28,815 nucleotides of DNA from a virus (IMGVR_UViG_3300045454_000128:1-28815), one strand, 5' to 3'; numbered from the stretch's first letter, positions 9,100 to 15,892 are shown. Numbers and translations are program-made. The notes: generated from the letters alone by a model not told the origin.

Positions 9100-9432
9100 T
9101 TACAAGCCATTCGGCTTTCCCTCCCCGTCACGGCGGGCGGCGCTGCCCTCGGCCATGCCGATGCGGATGGCGAGCAGCAGCTCGGCGGCGGCCCATCCGG
9201 ACGCACCGAGATCGCGCGCCGCGGCGAGCGCGCCGGCGGTGTCGAGCGTCAGGCCGGCCATGGTGACCTCGGCGCAGGCCGTGCCAGCGGCCCAGCAGGC
9301 GTGGCCCTCAAGGCTGGTGGGGGCGTGCGCGGCATAGGGGCAGGCATCGGCGCAATCGCGGCCGAGGGCAGCGCATCCGCGGCAGTATTCGGGCCCGCGG
9401 CCGAAGTGCCAGGCGGCGCGGGCCCTCAGCCG
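9100..9432 (-). CDS. Tail chaperone T-domain, made by -1 frameshift (gpGT-like)
   Basis: A frame of 110 codons without ATG, GTG or TTG near its beginning, entered by slipping -1 from the upstream chaperone gene; the fusion would be about 234 residues. The sequence starts 'RLRARAAWHFGRG' and is rich in Cys (CRGC, DCADAC, and C at 'HACWAAGTAC'), which may bind metal. The C-terminal half is Ala-rich and helical. In lambda and many siphophages the G-T fusion loads chaperone onto the tape measure and recruits tail tube subunits. The present TAA stop lies inside the IS110 element. The pre-insertion sequence probably ended four codons later, overlapping the tape-measure start. Confidence 0.7.
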   Translation of the reverse strand, partial: RLRARAAWHFGRGPEYCRGCAALGRDCADACPYAAHAPTSLEGHACWAAGTACAEVTMAGLTLDTAGALAAARDLGASGWAAAELLLAIRIGMAEGSAARRDGEGKPNGL

Positions 9433-9438
9433 TTTCCC
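9391..9438 (-). promoter_or_regulatory. Programmed -1 ribosomal frameshift signal
   Basis: The slippery heptamer GGGAAAC (9432-9438) lies in the phase G GGA AAC at the end of the chaperone frame, 3 bases before its TGA. Six bases after the heptamer begins a perfect 9-bp stem, GGGCCCGCG (9417-9425) with CGCGGGCCC (9391-9399), extendable by CCG/CGG with one bulged base. Heptamer phase, spacer and stem match the classical -1 frameshift signal, and the -1 frame is the one open downstream. Confidence 0.85.
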
Positions 9439-9803
9439 TCGGCGGCCACCGCGGCGACCGGCGCGGCGGCGCGATCCCAGAACGCGGCGGCGATGTCGTC
9501 GAGGTCCATCAGCCGCTCGACCGCCTCGGGCGAGAGCGGCAGCGGCTTGCCGGCGGTGTCGCCGACGCCCTCCCAGCCGGTGACGGCGTGGCGGGCAAGC
9601 GCCTTGACGAGGAAGGCGAAGGAGAGGCCGCGCGACATGTCGGGATCGAGATCCGGATCGGCGAGGCGGATCGCGGCGAGGCGGCGCGCGGCGGCGGCCT
9701 GCGCGGCGGCCATCACGGCCGTGGTCACCGGGCGGATCTCCACGCGGACGCCGCGCGGCAGGTCGAGCCAGTACGGCTCGGCCGGGAGGTCGAGGGTAAG
9801 CAT
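9426..9803 (-). CDS. Tail assembly chaperone (gpG-like)
   Basis: A 125-residue protein between the tail tube and tape-measure genes, the standard position for gpG. It opens with 'MLTLDLPAEPYWLDLPRGVRVEIRPVTTAVM', a beta-rich stretch typical of tail chaperones, then an Ala/Arg-rich helical part. It ends 'AAVAAEGNG' at the frameshift site. It should coat the tape measure during tail assembly and is not expected in the virion. Start ATG; the upstream tail tube gene is separated from it by the plus-strand HEPN gene, so the normal short junction has been opened by an insertion. Confidence 0.8.
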   Translation of the reverse strand: MLTLDLPAEPYWLDLPRGVRVEIRPVTTAVMAAAQAAAARRLAAIRLADPDLDPDMSRGLSFAFLVKALARHAVTGWEGVGDTAGKPLPLSPEAVERLMDLDDIAAAFWDRAAAPVAAVAAEGNG

Positions 9804-9960
9804 TGCGTGGTCCTATCGGGTGGAGGTGGGTTAGGCCGCATTCAGAGCAGGGCGACCGGGCTTAAGGGCCACTACGGCCGAACGATCACGGTCGGTACGC
9901 GCGCGCCCTTCTCATTTCCGGTAACTATCGAGCCATTGCTCGCGAATTGGAACAAGGCGA

Positions 9961-10680
9961 ATGGACGAGTATGTGAAGCTGGCGAAGCGCGCGGCCGACG
10001 CTTTCGTTGTGTTGAGTAAGATTCGGACGCTTGCCTTAAAGACTTGGCACGACATGGAGGAGACCCAAATCGAGGGGCCTCCCGCGGTGAAGGAGGCTCT
10101 CCAAGCCTATCTGGAGACCCTCGTGGCCCTGGTCCCCGAAGTGAAGGGCACCAGCAATCTGGGCCGCCACATCCACTTTAATTGCCGTGGCGATTATTGG
10201 GATATCGTCAATTTCGATATCCCGACCGTCGAAGCCGCCATTCAGAAGCTGCTCGCGACTCCGCCGCCGGAGAACGACAAGCGATTTGGCTTTGAGGATC
10301 TCCTGCATGCCAAGGTGCGCGATACCGCCCTGCCACTCTATCGCGACGGGCACATGAAGGAGGCGGTGGTGAGAGCCTATGAGGAGGTCTTCATCGAAAT
10401 ACGCCGCAGGACTGGTCGGCAAGAGGACGGCGCGAAGCTGGTGAATGAGGTGTTCAAGCCAGAAAAGCCGCTCCTGATCGTCAAGACGCTTGAGACAGAG
10501 AGTGGCTTGAGCAGGCAAAAGGGGTACATGGAGTTGCTGCGCGGCGCATACCAAGCTTTCCGGAACGTGCTCGCCCATCCAGACCCCGAGCTTCGCGTGT
10601 CAGCTCAGTCTGCTGCTCGACACCTGATCTTTGCTTCGATCCTGATGCGGGCTGTCGTCGAAGCGAAGAAAGCTACCTGA
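9961..10680 (+). CDS. TIGR02391/Ymh-type protein with HEPN RNxxxH motif (defence 'moron' candidate)
   Basis: A 239-residue protein on the strand opposite to all tail genes, between tail tube and chaperone. The C-terminal part (about 125-235) resembles the TIGR02391/Hypoth_Ymh domain: 'LYRDGHMKEAVVRAYEEVF', 'DGAKLVNEVFKPEKPLL', 'GYMELLRGAYQAFRNVLAH'. The last contains R201-N-V-L-A-H206, the RNxxxH signature of HEPN ribonucleases. The N-terminal 110 residues are not recognised and may sense or regulate. Base use is clearly less GC-rich than in the neighbours (for example ATAT-rich codons near 10200), a sign of recent transfer. Start ATG with AAGG about 5 bases upstream; about 150 bases before it are free for a promoter of its own. 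An abortive-infection or toxin role is inference from the family motif. Confidence 0.7.
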   Translation: MDEYVKLAKRAADAFVVLSKIRTLALKTWHDMEETQIEGPPAVKEALQAYLETLVALVPEVKGTSNLGRHIHFNCRGDYWDIVNFDIPTVEAAIQKLLATPPPENDKRFGFEDLLHAKVRDTALPLYRDGHMKEAVVRAYEEVFIEIRRRTGRQEDGAKLVNEVFKPEKPLLIVKTLETESGLSRQKGYMELLRGAYQAFRNVLAHPDPELRVSAQSAARHLIFASILMRAVVEAKKAT

Positions 10681-10699
10681 TCAGGAGGTCCGAGCATCA

Positions 10700-11656
10700 T
10701 CAGGCGTACTCCGTCCCCGCCTGCTGATTTTTCAGCACCGCCGTCATCATCCGCGTCGCCGTGGCGTTGAAGGCCGCGCGGAACTCGAAGCTCGCCTCGA
10801 CGCCGGCCGGTCCCTCGATCGGCGTCTTGGCGAGCGCCAGGTAGACCTCGTGCAGCGTGAAGGTGAGGCTGCGGTTGGCGTCGATGGTGAACGCAAAGGC
10901 GAACTCCGCCGCGGTGCCGTTCTGCGCCTGGGTCAGCAGCGTGGTGTCCGCGAAGCGCGCGGTGATCTGGCCGGTGGCACGCGCGATGCCGGGATCCGCG
11001 CCCTCGATCTTGCGGTCGGCGCGGATGGTGCGCACCGCCTCGACGCTGTTCGAGTAGGCGAGCCGCGCGCCGGTGACCTGCGCCAGCGCCGCGCCGCCAC
11101 GGGTGATCGAGCCCTGTGCCTTGTTGAAGGCGGTATAGGCCGCCGAGACCGGTGTGCCGCCGGAGGACGAGCCCGAGCGCGTCGAGCCCTGGGCGATCAG
11201 CTTGATCGTCGCGGTGGCCGGTCCGGTCGGGCTGAAGTCGATCTCCAGCGCGTCGGCGCGGACGCCGGCGCAGACGTCGTAGCTCGGCACGTCGGGATAG
11301 CCGACCTCGATAGCCTGCGAGGGCAGCGTCGCCGCGCCGGAACCGAAGGTGTGGGTGAAGTTCGGGTTGGTGCCGGTGGTGGTCGGCGCACCAAGCAGCA
11401 GGCGCAGCCAGTGGCCGATGTTGATCAGGTCCACCGGCACGATGACGTCGCCCTCGACCGTGACGGTGTCGAAGAACGGCGCGGCGGGATCGCGATTGCC
11501 GCCGAGGCCGATGACGTCGGCATCCAGCAGCGGCTGCTCGGCGCCGAGGTTGCAGGAGAGAAAGGGCACGCGCCGCCAGTTGCCGCCCGGCGCGATGCCG
11601 TAGGTGACCTCCGGGATCATGAGCAGGCGCGAGTTGGCGCCGATGGCACGGGGCAT
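10700..11656 (-). CDS. Major tail tube protein
   Basis: A 318-residue tail tube protein, the subunit that stacks to make the siphophage tail. The N-terminus 'MPRAIGANSRLLMIPEVTYG' is typical of tail tube proteins in alphaproteobacterial phages. Beta-rich repeats follow, including 'FFDTVTVEGDVIVPVDLINIGHWLRLLLGAP' (about 62-92, shown in part) and a Ser/Gly-rich loop 'GSTRSGSSSGGTPVS'. The C-terminus 'EASFEFRAAFNATATRMMTAVLKN' is typical of the family. The gene lies directly upstream of the chaperone genes except for the inserted HEPN gene, and downstream of the tail terminator. Start ATG. No truncation seen. Confidence 0.85.
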   Translation of the reverse strand: MPRAIGANSRLLMIPEVTYGIAPGGNWRRVPFLSCNLGAEQPLLDADVIGLGGNRDPAAPFFDTVTVEGDVIVPVDLINIGHWLRLLLGAPTTTGTNPNFTHTFGSGAATLPSQAIEVGYPDVPSYDVCAGVRADALEIDFSPTGPATATIKLIAQGSTRSGSSSGGTPVSAAYTAFNKAQGSITRGGAALAQVTGARLAYSNSVEAVRTIRADRKIEGADPGIARATGQITARFADTTLLTQAQNGTAAEFAFAFTIDANRSLTFTLHEVYLALAKTPIEGPAGVEASFEFRAAFNATATRMMTAVLKNQQAGTEYA

Positions 11657-11677
11657 GGAGCGTCTCCGGGAGCGGGA

Positions 11678-12106
11678 TCAGGCCAGCGGCGAGCCGGCGA
11701 CGGTGAAGGACAGCGTGACGGGAACGGAGGCGGCGCGGGCCGCAGCGGCGCCCTCGGTCTCGGCGTCGTCGAAGGAGGGCGCACCGGGCTGCGCCCACTC
11801 GACCGCCCCGCCGAGGGTGCGATCGCCGGCGATCGCGGCGGCGATGTCGACCAGCAGCGTGTCGAGCAGTGCCCCCGTCGCGGCGACCACCTCGACCTCG
11901 GCGCGGTGCTCGATCGCCCAGGCGAGCGGCGAGAGGATCGCGGTCTCCTCCAGCGTCTCGCCGTCGCGGATCACCACCAGCCCGCCAGCGGGCAGGCGCT
12001 GGGGCACGGTCTCGTTGCGGAGGACCTTCGGGGCGGGGTTCCGGGCGGCCAGGGCGGCGCCCAGACGCGCGGACAGGGCGGCCAGGGCCGTCTCGCGCAC
12101 ACTCAT
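11678..12106 (-). CDS. Tail terminator-like protein (gpU-type position)
   Basis: A 142-residue protein upstream of the tail tube gene. It starts 'MSVRETALAALSARL' and contains 'VLRNETVPQRLPAGGLVVIRDGE' (in part about 28-50) and a central helix 'LLDTLLVDIAAAIAGDRTLGG'. This pattern of N-terminal helix, RNE-x-x-P, and mixed fold is common to small tail terminator or minor tail proteins in this operon position, some of which are mislabelled as acyl-CoA transferases. It would cap the tail tube and join it to the head. ATG overlaps the preceding TGA (ATGA). The assignment rests on position and overall pattern. Confidence 0.6.
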   Translation of the reverse strand: MSVRETALAALSARLGAALAARNPAPKVLRNETVPQRLPAGGLVVIRDGETLEETAILSPLAWAIEHRAEVEVVAATGALLDTLLVDIAAAIAGDRTLGGAVEWAQPGAPSFDDAETEGAAAARAASVPVTLSFTVAGSPLA

Positions 12107-12825
12107 CCGGTCCTCCCGGCTTCGGCCTCCCAGGCCGCCACGAAGCGCCGCGGCAGGCGCCGCAGGGCGCGCAGCGACGCCCCGCGCACGTCGAGGCGCT
12201 TGGCCAGCTTCACCTGGGGCAGCAGCAGGAACATCGGCACCATCCCCTGTTCGAGCAGGCCGTGGGCCCAGGCCTCACGGCCCTTGCGGTTGGCGGTGCC
12301 GACCTCGGCGACGCCGCCGGCGATGAGGCGGGTGCGGCGGCGCCGCCCGGTCTGCGTCCCCTGGCGCAGTGGCAGGCACCAGACGAAGCCGCGCCCCGAG
12401 CGGAAGGGCCGGAGGAAGCCCTGGCCGGAGGCGACCATCTGCGCGGGCGTGACGCGCAGCCCCTTGTCGCCGCGGCCGCGCCAGCCGCGGGCGGCGTTGA
12501 AGCCGGTGGCGATCGCCAGAAACCGCCCACCGCCCTTCGGCCGGATCAGCGCCCCACGCTCGAAGGCGTCAATCACCAGCGGCGTCTTGCTCCAGACCAG
12601 GCCGGCGGCGCGCATCGACACGCCCGTGCGCGGGAAGACCTGCGAGCGCCAGGCATTGGCGATGCCGCGCGCCCTGCCGCCGAGCGAGCCGGTAACCTGC
12701 TGACGCAGCTCCCCCTTGAGCACGTCGGTTTCGGCTCGGACAGCACGAGAGGCGGCACGCTCGCCCGCGCGGACCTCGTCCGCGAGCGCCTTCCGGAGGT
12801 CACCGACAAGGGCGGTGAGCCGCAC
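12103..12825 (-). CDS. DUF6441-type phage protein (HK97 gp10/gpZ-like position)
   Basis: A 240-residue basic protein in the position of head-tail or tail-completion proteins (gpZ or HK97 gp10). The N-terminus is a helix rich in Ala, Arg and Glu. A middle segment 'GIANAWRSQVFPRTGVS' and 'PLVIDAFERGALIRPKGGGRFLAIAT' are characteristic of DUF6441 proteins, and the C-terminal part is Arg-rich. The function of this family is not established; assembly of the head-tail joint or tail completion is the usual inference. It begins with GTG about three bases after the TAG of the connector gene and overlaps the tail terminator start by ATGA. Confidence 0.65.
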   Translation of the reverse strand: MRLTALVGDLRKALADEVRAGERAASRAVRAETDVLKGELRQQVTGSLGGRARGIANAWRSQVFPRTGVSMRAAGLVWSKTPLVIDAFERGALIRPKGGGRFLAIATGFNAARGWRGRGDKGLRVTPAQMVASGQGFLRPFRSGRGFVWCLPLRQGTQTGRRRRTRLIAGGVAEVGTANRKGREAWAHGLLEQGMVPMFLLLPQVKLAKRLDVRGASLRALRRLPRRFVAAWEAEAGRTG

Positions 12826-12828
12826 TGC

Positions 12829-13137
12829 CTACCGCCGGCAGAGCATGCGCCAGGCGACCCCTGCGGCATCGCGCTCGGCGCTGTCCACCGTCAGCAGGTC
12901 CGCGCCGATCGCGAAGGTGTCGCCCGCCTCGACCGCCGCCAGCAGCGCGATGCTGACGGTCAGCACGTCCGTCGCGCGCAGCACCGCCGTGTCGAAGGCA
13001 TCCACCACCCGATCGGGGCTGGAGCGCAGCACACGGATCGCCAAGGGAGCGCCGCTGCCCGCCGCCCGGTAGGTCGCCTCGACCCCGAGGTTCGGGTCCG
13101 TGGCGAGCACCGCCAGCGCATCGTCGAACACGCCCAT
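12829..13137 (-). CDS. Head-tail connector protein, copy 2 (gpFII-like)
   Basis: A 102-residue protein beginning 'MGVFDDALAVLATDPNLGVEATY', with the core 'RVLRSSPDRVVDAFD' and ending 'VAWRMLCRR'. This is the pattern of lambda gpFII/Phage_attach-type connectors that sit at the head neck and receive the tail. It is about half identical over its whole length to the gene at 14072-14386, including the signature 'RSSPDRV.-AFD-AV--ATDVLTV' and the C-terminal 'AERDA-GVAWR--CRR'. The two copies are separated by the two lysis-like genes, so one is a duplication. Start ATG. Which copy serves the virion cannot be told from sequence. Confidence 0.75.
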   Translation of the reverse strand: MGVFDDALAVLATDPNLGVEATYRAAGSGAPLAIRVLRSSPDRVVDAFDTAVLRATDVLTVSIALLAAVEAGDTFAIGADLLTVDSAERDAAGVAWRMLCRR

Positions 13138-13143
13138 GGCGGC

Positions 13144-13419
13144 TCAGCCCAGCCCGAGCCAGGAGGCGAGCTTCGCGCCGACTGCTGCGCCGACGATGCC
13201 GCCGGCCGCGGCCGCGCCGGTGGCCGGGATGGCCGGCGATGCACCCGGCACCCCGCCCGCCGCCAGCGACAGCCGCGCCGTGAGGCCGGCCATCGCCTTG
13301 ACCAGCTCGGTCACGGTGCGGGTGAGCTCGCGCATGTCCTTGTCGCCCTCAGCCAGGCGTCGCTCGATCTCGGTCAGGCGGGTGACGATGGTGCCGAGTT
13401 CACGGTCGTGGTCCGTCAT
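13144..13419 (-). CDS. Small coiled-coil protein, possible XhlA-like holin accessory
   Basis: A 91-residue protein. Residues 1-55 form a charged amphipathic helix rich in Glu, Arg and Leu ('LGTIVTRLTEIERRLAEGD'), followed by a Pro/Gly linker and a C-terminal Ala/Gly-rich weakly hydrophobic segment ('GAAAAGGIVGAAVGAKLASW'). N-terminal coiled coil plus one C-terminal membrane segment is the plan of XhlA-type haemolysin accessory proteins, which act with holin and endolysin. Its overlap (ATGA) with the lysin-like gene supports a lysis role. The assignment is tentative because the hydrophobic segment is weak. Confidence 0.45.
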   Translation of the reverse strand: MTDHDRELGTIVTRLTEIERRLAEGDKDMRELTRTVTELVKAMAGLTARLSLAAGGVPGASPAIPATGAAAAGGIVGAAVGAKLASWLGLG

Positions 13420-14075
13420 CGCGCGACCTCCCGCTGCCGCTGCAGCCGCTGGTGGATGGTCCAGGCCGCGACGCCGAGCACCGCGACAGCGACACCCCAG
13501 GGGCCGAGCGCGCGCAGGACCGAAGCTAGGCCGTCGGCATGCGGCGCCAGCGTCGTAACGGCATCGACCACCGCCGCCGCCGTGACGCCGGCGACCACCG
13601 AGCCTGCCGCGGCGCGGACCGTCCCGCTGTGGGCGAGGCCGGGCTGAACCAGGCCGGCCATGCGCAGGCCCTCCGCGATCGTCTCCGGTGCGTAGGGCAT
13701 GCCGCCCAACTCATGGCGGATGATCGCCTCGACCAGCCCGCGCATCGTCGCCGCGTCGTGCAGGTCGATCGGGTCGTCGAGCCCAACGCCGAGCCGCGTG
13801 GCGACCGCCGCCTGGTAGGCGCGGGTGTCGTTCTCGCTGCTCGGGGCCCAGCGCGCGACGATGCCGCGGACGGTGCGCAGCCTGTGCCGGTCCCCGTAGC
13901 TCTGCAGCAGCAGTGCCAGCGCGCGGATGCCGTGCTGGTGCGAACGGAAGCGGCAGAAGCGTCCGTCCGAGGGCGGCGTCTCGAGGCCGAGCCACTTGTT
14001 CGCCGGGCTGTGCTCGATGTTGCCCGGGTTGCGGTTGCGATAGCCGCGGCTCTTGCGCGGATCAGGTCGGCTCAT
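13416..14075 (-). CDS. Lysozyme-like endolysin/structural P5-type protein with membrane tail
   Basis: A 219-residue protein. The N-terminal 120 residues carry 'GYRNRNPGNIEHSP', 'FCRFRSHQHGIRALALLL', 'TVRGIVARWAPSSENDT' and 'YQAAVATRLGV', the pattern of PRD1 P5-like or virion-type lytic enzymes with a lysozyme-like fold. The acidic residue in 'NPGNIE' is a candidate catalytic residue, not proven. Residues about 155-210 contain two hydrophobic stretches ('AAAGSVVAGVTAAAVVDAV' and 'GPWGVAVAVLGVAAWTI') followed by an Arg-rich end, so the enzyme seems tethered to the membrane. ATG overlaps the preceding TGA (ATGA); a longer open frame starts inside the upstream gene and was not used. The position between two connector genes is unusual. 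Confidence 0.65.
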   Translation of the reverse strand: MSRPDPRKSRGYRNRNPGNIEHSPANKWLGLETPPSDGRFCRFRSHQHGIRALALLLQSYGDRHRLRTVRGIVARWAPSSENDTRAYQAAVATRLGVGLDDPIDLHDAATMRGLVEAIIRHELGGMPYAPETIAEGLRMAGLVQPGLAHSGTVRAAAGSVVAGVTAAAVVDAVTTLAPHADGLASVLRALGPWGVAVAVLGVAAWTIHQRLQRQREVAR

Positions 14076-14386
14076 GGGTCTCTCCGGCAGTAGACGCGCC
14101 ACGCCACGCCGAGCGCGTCACGCTCGGCATGGGTGACGGTCAGGACGTCAGATCCGAGGGTGACGCTGTCCCCCGCGGCGAGGTCGGGAACATCGGCCAC
14201 CGCGACCGTCAGCACGTCGGTCGCCTGGATCACGGCGGCGTCGAACGCGCCCGCCACCCGGTCGGGCGACGACCGCACCACGCGCACGGCGACGGCTGGG
14301 CCTGCTCCGCCCTGGCGCCACTCCGCCGTCGTCGCAACGTGCGGATCGGCGAGAATGTCGCGGAGCGCCGCGGCGAAGACCTCCAC
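14072..14386 (-). CDS. Head-tail connector protein, copy 1 (gpFII-like)
   Basis: A 104-residue protein that starts at GTG one base after the capsid-gene stop ('VEVFAAALRDILADPHV'). It shares 'VVRSSPDRVAGAFDAAV', 'ATDVLTVAVAD' and 'AERDALGVAWRVYCRRDP' with the gene at 12829-13137, over the full length. The family is that of lambda gpFII/Phage_attach head-tail joining proteins. Being directly next to the capsid gene it is in the expected place and may be the ancestral copy. The reading frame is open for about 39 codons upstream, but that part lies within the capsid gene in another frame and is not coding. Downstream it overlaps the lysin gene by ATGA. Confidence 0.75.
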   Translation of the reverse strand: MEVFAAALRDILADPHVATTAEWRQGGAGPAVAVRVVRSSPDRVAGAFDAAVIQATDVLTVAVADVPDLAAGDSVTLGSDVLTVTHAERDALGVAWRVYCRRDP

Positions 14387-14387
14387 C

Positions 14388-15410
14388 TCAGTTCGAGGAG
14401 AAGATCCGCACCGCGAGGCGCGGGCGCTTGTTGATCGGCAGGATCGAGGCCTCGGTCTTGACGTCGATCCCCGAGCCGTCGCGCCGCGGCAGCTGGCGCG
14501 CATAGATCGGCAGGCCGACCGTGTTCACCGTCTCGATCAGGTTCGCCGGCGCGCCGTAGGTGACGAAGGTGTCGAGCGTGCCGAGCGGGAACGCGATCCC
14601 CTCGCCCGCCGGAACGAGCTTCTCGGTGCCGCCGGTCGAGAGCGTCACCGTGGCGTTGTACTCCTCGAACACCACGCCGGAGAACGGGAAGCGCCGGCGC
14701 GTATCCTCGCGCAGCGGCTGGGCACCCGTCGAGGCGTAGTACTTGTACGCCTCCTCGACCTTGGCATGGCCGATCAGACGGTCGAAGAACTCGGGGCTGA
14801 CCAGCGCGTGCACGCCGGTCATGGTCTCGCCCTTCAGCTCCTCCTCGACCAGGCGCAGCAGCGTCCGCACCTTCGCCTGCACGCTGGTCGTCGCGGTGCC
14901 GAGCAGGAAGTCCACCGCGAGCTGGGCCAGGCCGAACTCGGTGAAGTAGTTGTAGAGCGTCACCCCGGCACCGTCCTTGACGATGCCGCGCAGCGCGTTG
15001 ACCTCCATGTACTCGCGCGTCTGGGCGTGCTTCACGCGCATGCGGGTGAGCTTGCGCTCCATCACGGTCGCCAGCGGATCGGCCGCGTCGGCCACGCCGA
15101 AGCCGCGCACGCCCTGGATGTCCTGGGGGGTGATGACGTCGTCATGCGGGATCCAGGGCACGGTGAAGGAGCGCATGGAGCGGAGGTCGCGGTTGGCGAC
15201 CGTGGCGGGCCCGCCGAGCGGCACGGTGGGGAGCAGGTTCAGCACCCCCTCGGCCTGCTCGATGATCACCGAGCGCTGGGTGACGCCCTCGAAGCGGAAC
15301 AGGCCCATCTGCCCGAGCCTTGTGTAGACGTTGGGCAGGATGTTGATGGCCTGGGTCATCTCGGCGAGCGAGTAGCCGCCGGCGTCGAACGGATTGATGA
15401 TGGCGACCAT
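14388..15410 (-). CDS. Major capsid protein (lambda gpE-like)
   Basis: A 340-residue protein of the phage major capsid protein E family (HK97 fold) that builds the procapsid shell. Recognisable stretches are 'INILPNVYTRLGQMGLFRFEGV', 'VPWIPHDDVITPQDIQGVRGFG' and 'GVHALVSPEFFDRLIGH' (each given in part), and the C-terminal 'KTEASILPINKRPRLAVRIFSSN'. The start is ATG preceded by AGAGGAGG with good spacing. The upstream open frame of 13 codons is leader sequence. It follows the decoration protein gene by about 75 bases, which include the strong ribosome binding site expected for the most abundant phage protein. Confidence 0.92.
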   Translation of the reverse strand: MVAIINPFDAGGYSLAEMTQAINILPNVYTRLGQMGLFRFEGVTQRSVIIEQAEGVLNLLPTVPLGGPATVANRDLRSMRSFTVPWIPHDDVITPQDIQGVRGFGVADAADPLATVMERKLTRMRVKHAQTREYMEVNALRGIVKDGAGVTLYNYFTEFGLAQLAVDFLLGTATTSVQAKVRTLLRLVEEELKGETMTGVHALVSPEFFDRLIGHAKVEEAYKYYASTGAQPLREDTRRRFPFSGVVFEEYNATVTLSTGGTEKLVPAGEGIAFPLGTLDTFVTYGAPANLIETVNTVGLPIYARQLPRRDGSGIDVKTEASILPINKRPRLAVRIFSSN

Positions 15411-15486
15411 CGGTCGGCCTCCTCTGGGTAGAGACGAGAACGGCGCCACAAGGGCGCCGCTGGTGATCGGAGCGGAGCGGGTCGGA

Positions 15487-15876
15487 CTACGCGGTGTCGC
15501 GCGGGACGATGCCGGCGGCGCTGAGCTGGGCGTGCTTGGCGGCGATCTCGGCCGGCTGGTCGACCGAGGCGTCGAACACCAGGGCGGCCTTCGAGACGAT
15601 CGCCGGGCCGCGCGCGACCACCAGGCCGTTGCGGTTCCCCGCAGTGGCGTCCACCGCCTCGATCAGCACCGCGACCGCGGTCTCGGCACCCTCGTCGCCG
15701 GTCACCGTGGCGGCGGGCGAGAAGCGATGGATGCCGCTCGCCGTGATCTTCCCGAGCACGGCGCCGAGCGGATAGTTGGTGCCGCCCTTCAGCGTCACGA
15801 CCTCGCGGCTGTAGTTGCCGTTGAGCTCGTACTTCAGCAGGTCGCCGAGGGTCGGCGCCATCACCAGAACGGGCAT
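15487..15876 (-). CDS. Head decoration protein (lambda gpD-like)
   Basis: A 129-residue protein of the HDPD family. Lambda gpD trimers bind the expanded capsid and stabilise it against DNA pressure. Sequence signs are 'TLGDLLKYELNGNYSREVVTL', in part, early in the protein, 'LGAVLGKIT', 'VAVLIEAVDAT' and 'LVVARGPAIVSKAALVFD'. Length is close to other gpD proteins. It sits between protease-scaffold and major capsid as in lambda. Start ATG; the frame is open 26 codons further upstream but that part runs into the scaffold 3' end in another frame. Confidence 0.9.
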   Translation of the reverse strand: MPVLVMAPTLGDLLKYELNGNYSREVVTLKGGTNYPLGAVLGKITASGIHRFSPAATVTGDEGAETAVAVLIEAVDATAGNRNGLVVARGPAIVSKAALVFDASVDQPAEIAAKHAQLSAAGIVPRDTA

Positions 15877-15892
15877 GGGTTGGGTCTCCTGA

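Larger units (their letters stand above)
7641..9106 (-). mobile_element. IS110-family insertion sequence
   Basis: This element of about 1.47 kb contains one DEDD transposase gene and a roughly 240-base non-coding segment upstream of it, the layout of the IS110 group. I placed the ends by rejoining the flanks. If the GG at 9107-9108 and the GG at 7639-7640 are the duplicated core, the restored site reads AATGGGCCTTGC. The restored tail-chaperone frame then ends in an ATGA overlap with the tape-measure start, exactly as at other junctions of this operon. No long terminal inverted repeats are seen, as expected for IS110. The presence of the element is certain; the exact ends are inferred. The element lies in the same orientation as the tail genes. 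Confidence 0.8.

Noticed and set aside
7634-9105. CT or CTTG as the IS110 core repeat
   Set aside because: Both junctions show CTTG or CCTTG, but rejoining there fuses the chaperone T frame with the tape measure without a stop. The GG core restores the usual ATGA overlap and is preferred.
10677-10704. Terminator after the HEPN gene (CCTGAT/ATCAGG)
   Set aside because: Only a 6-bp stem with a long loop and no T-run; too weak to call.
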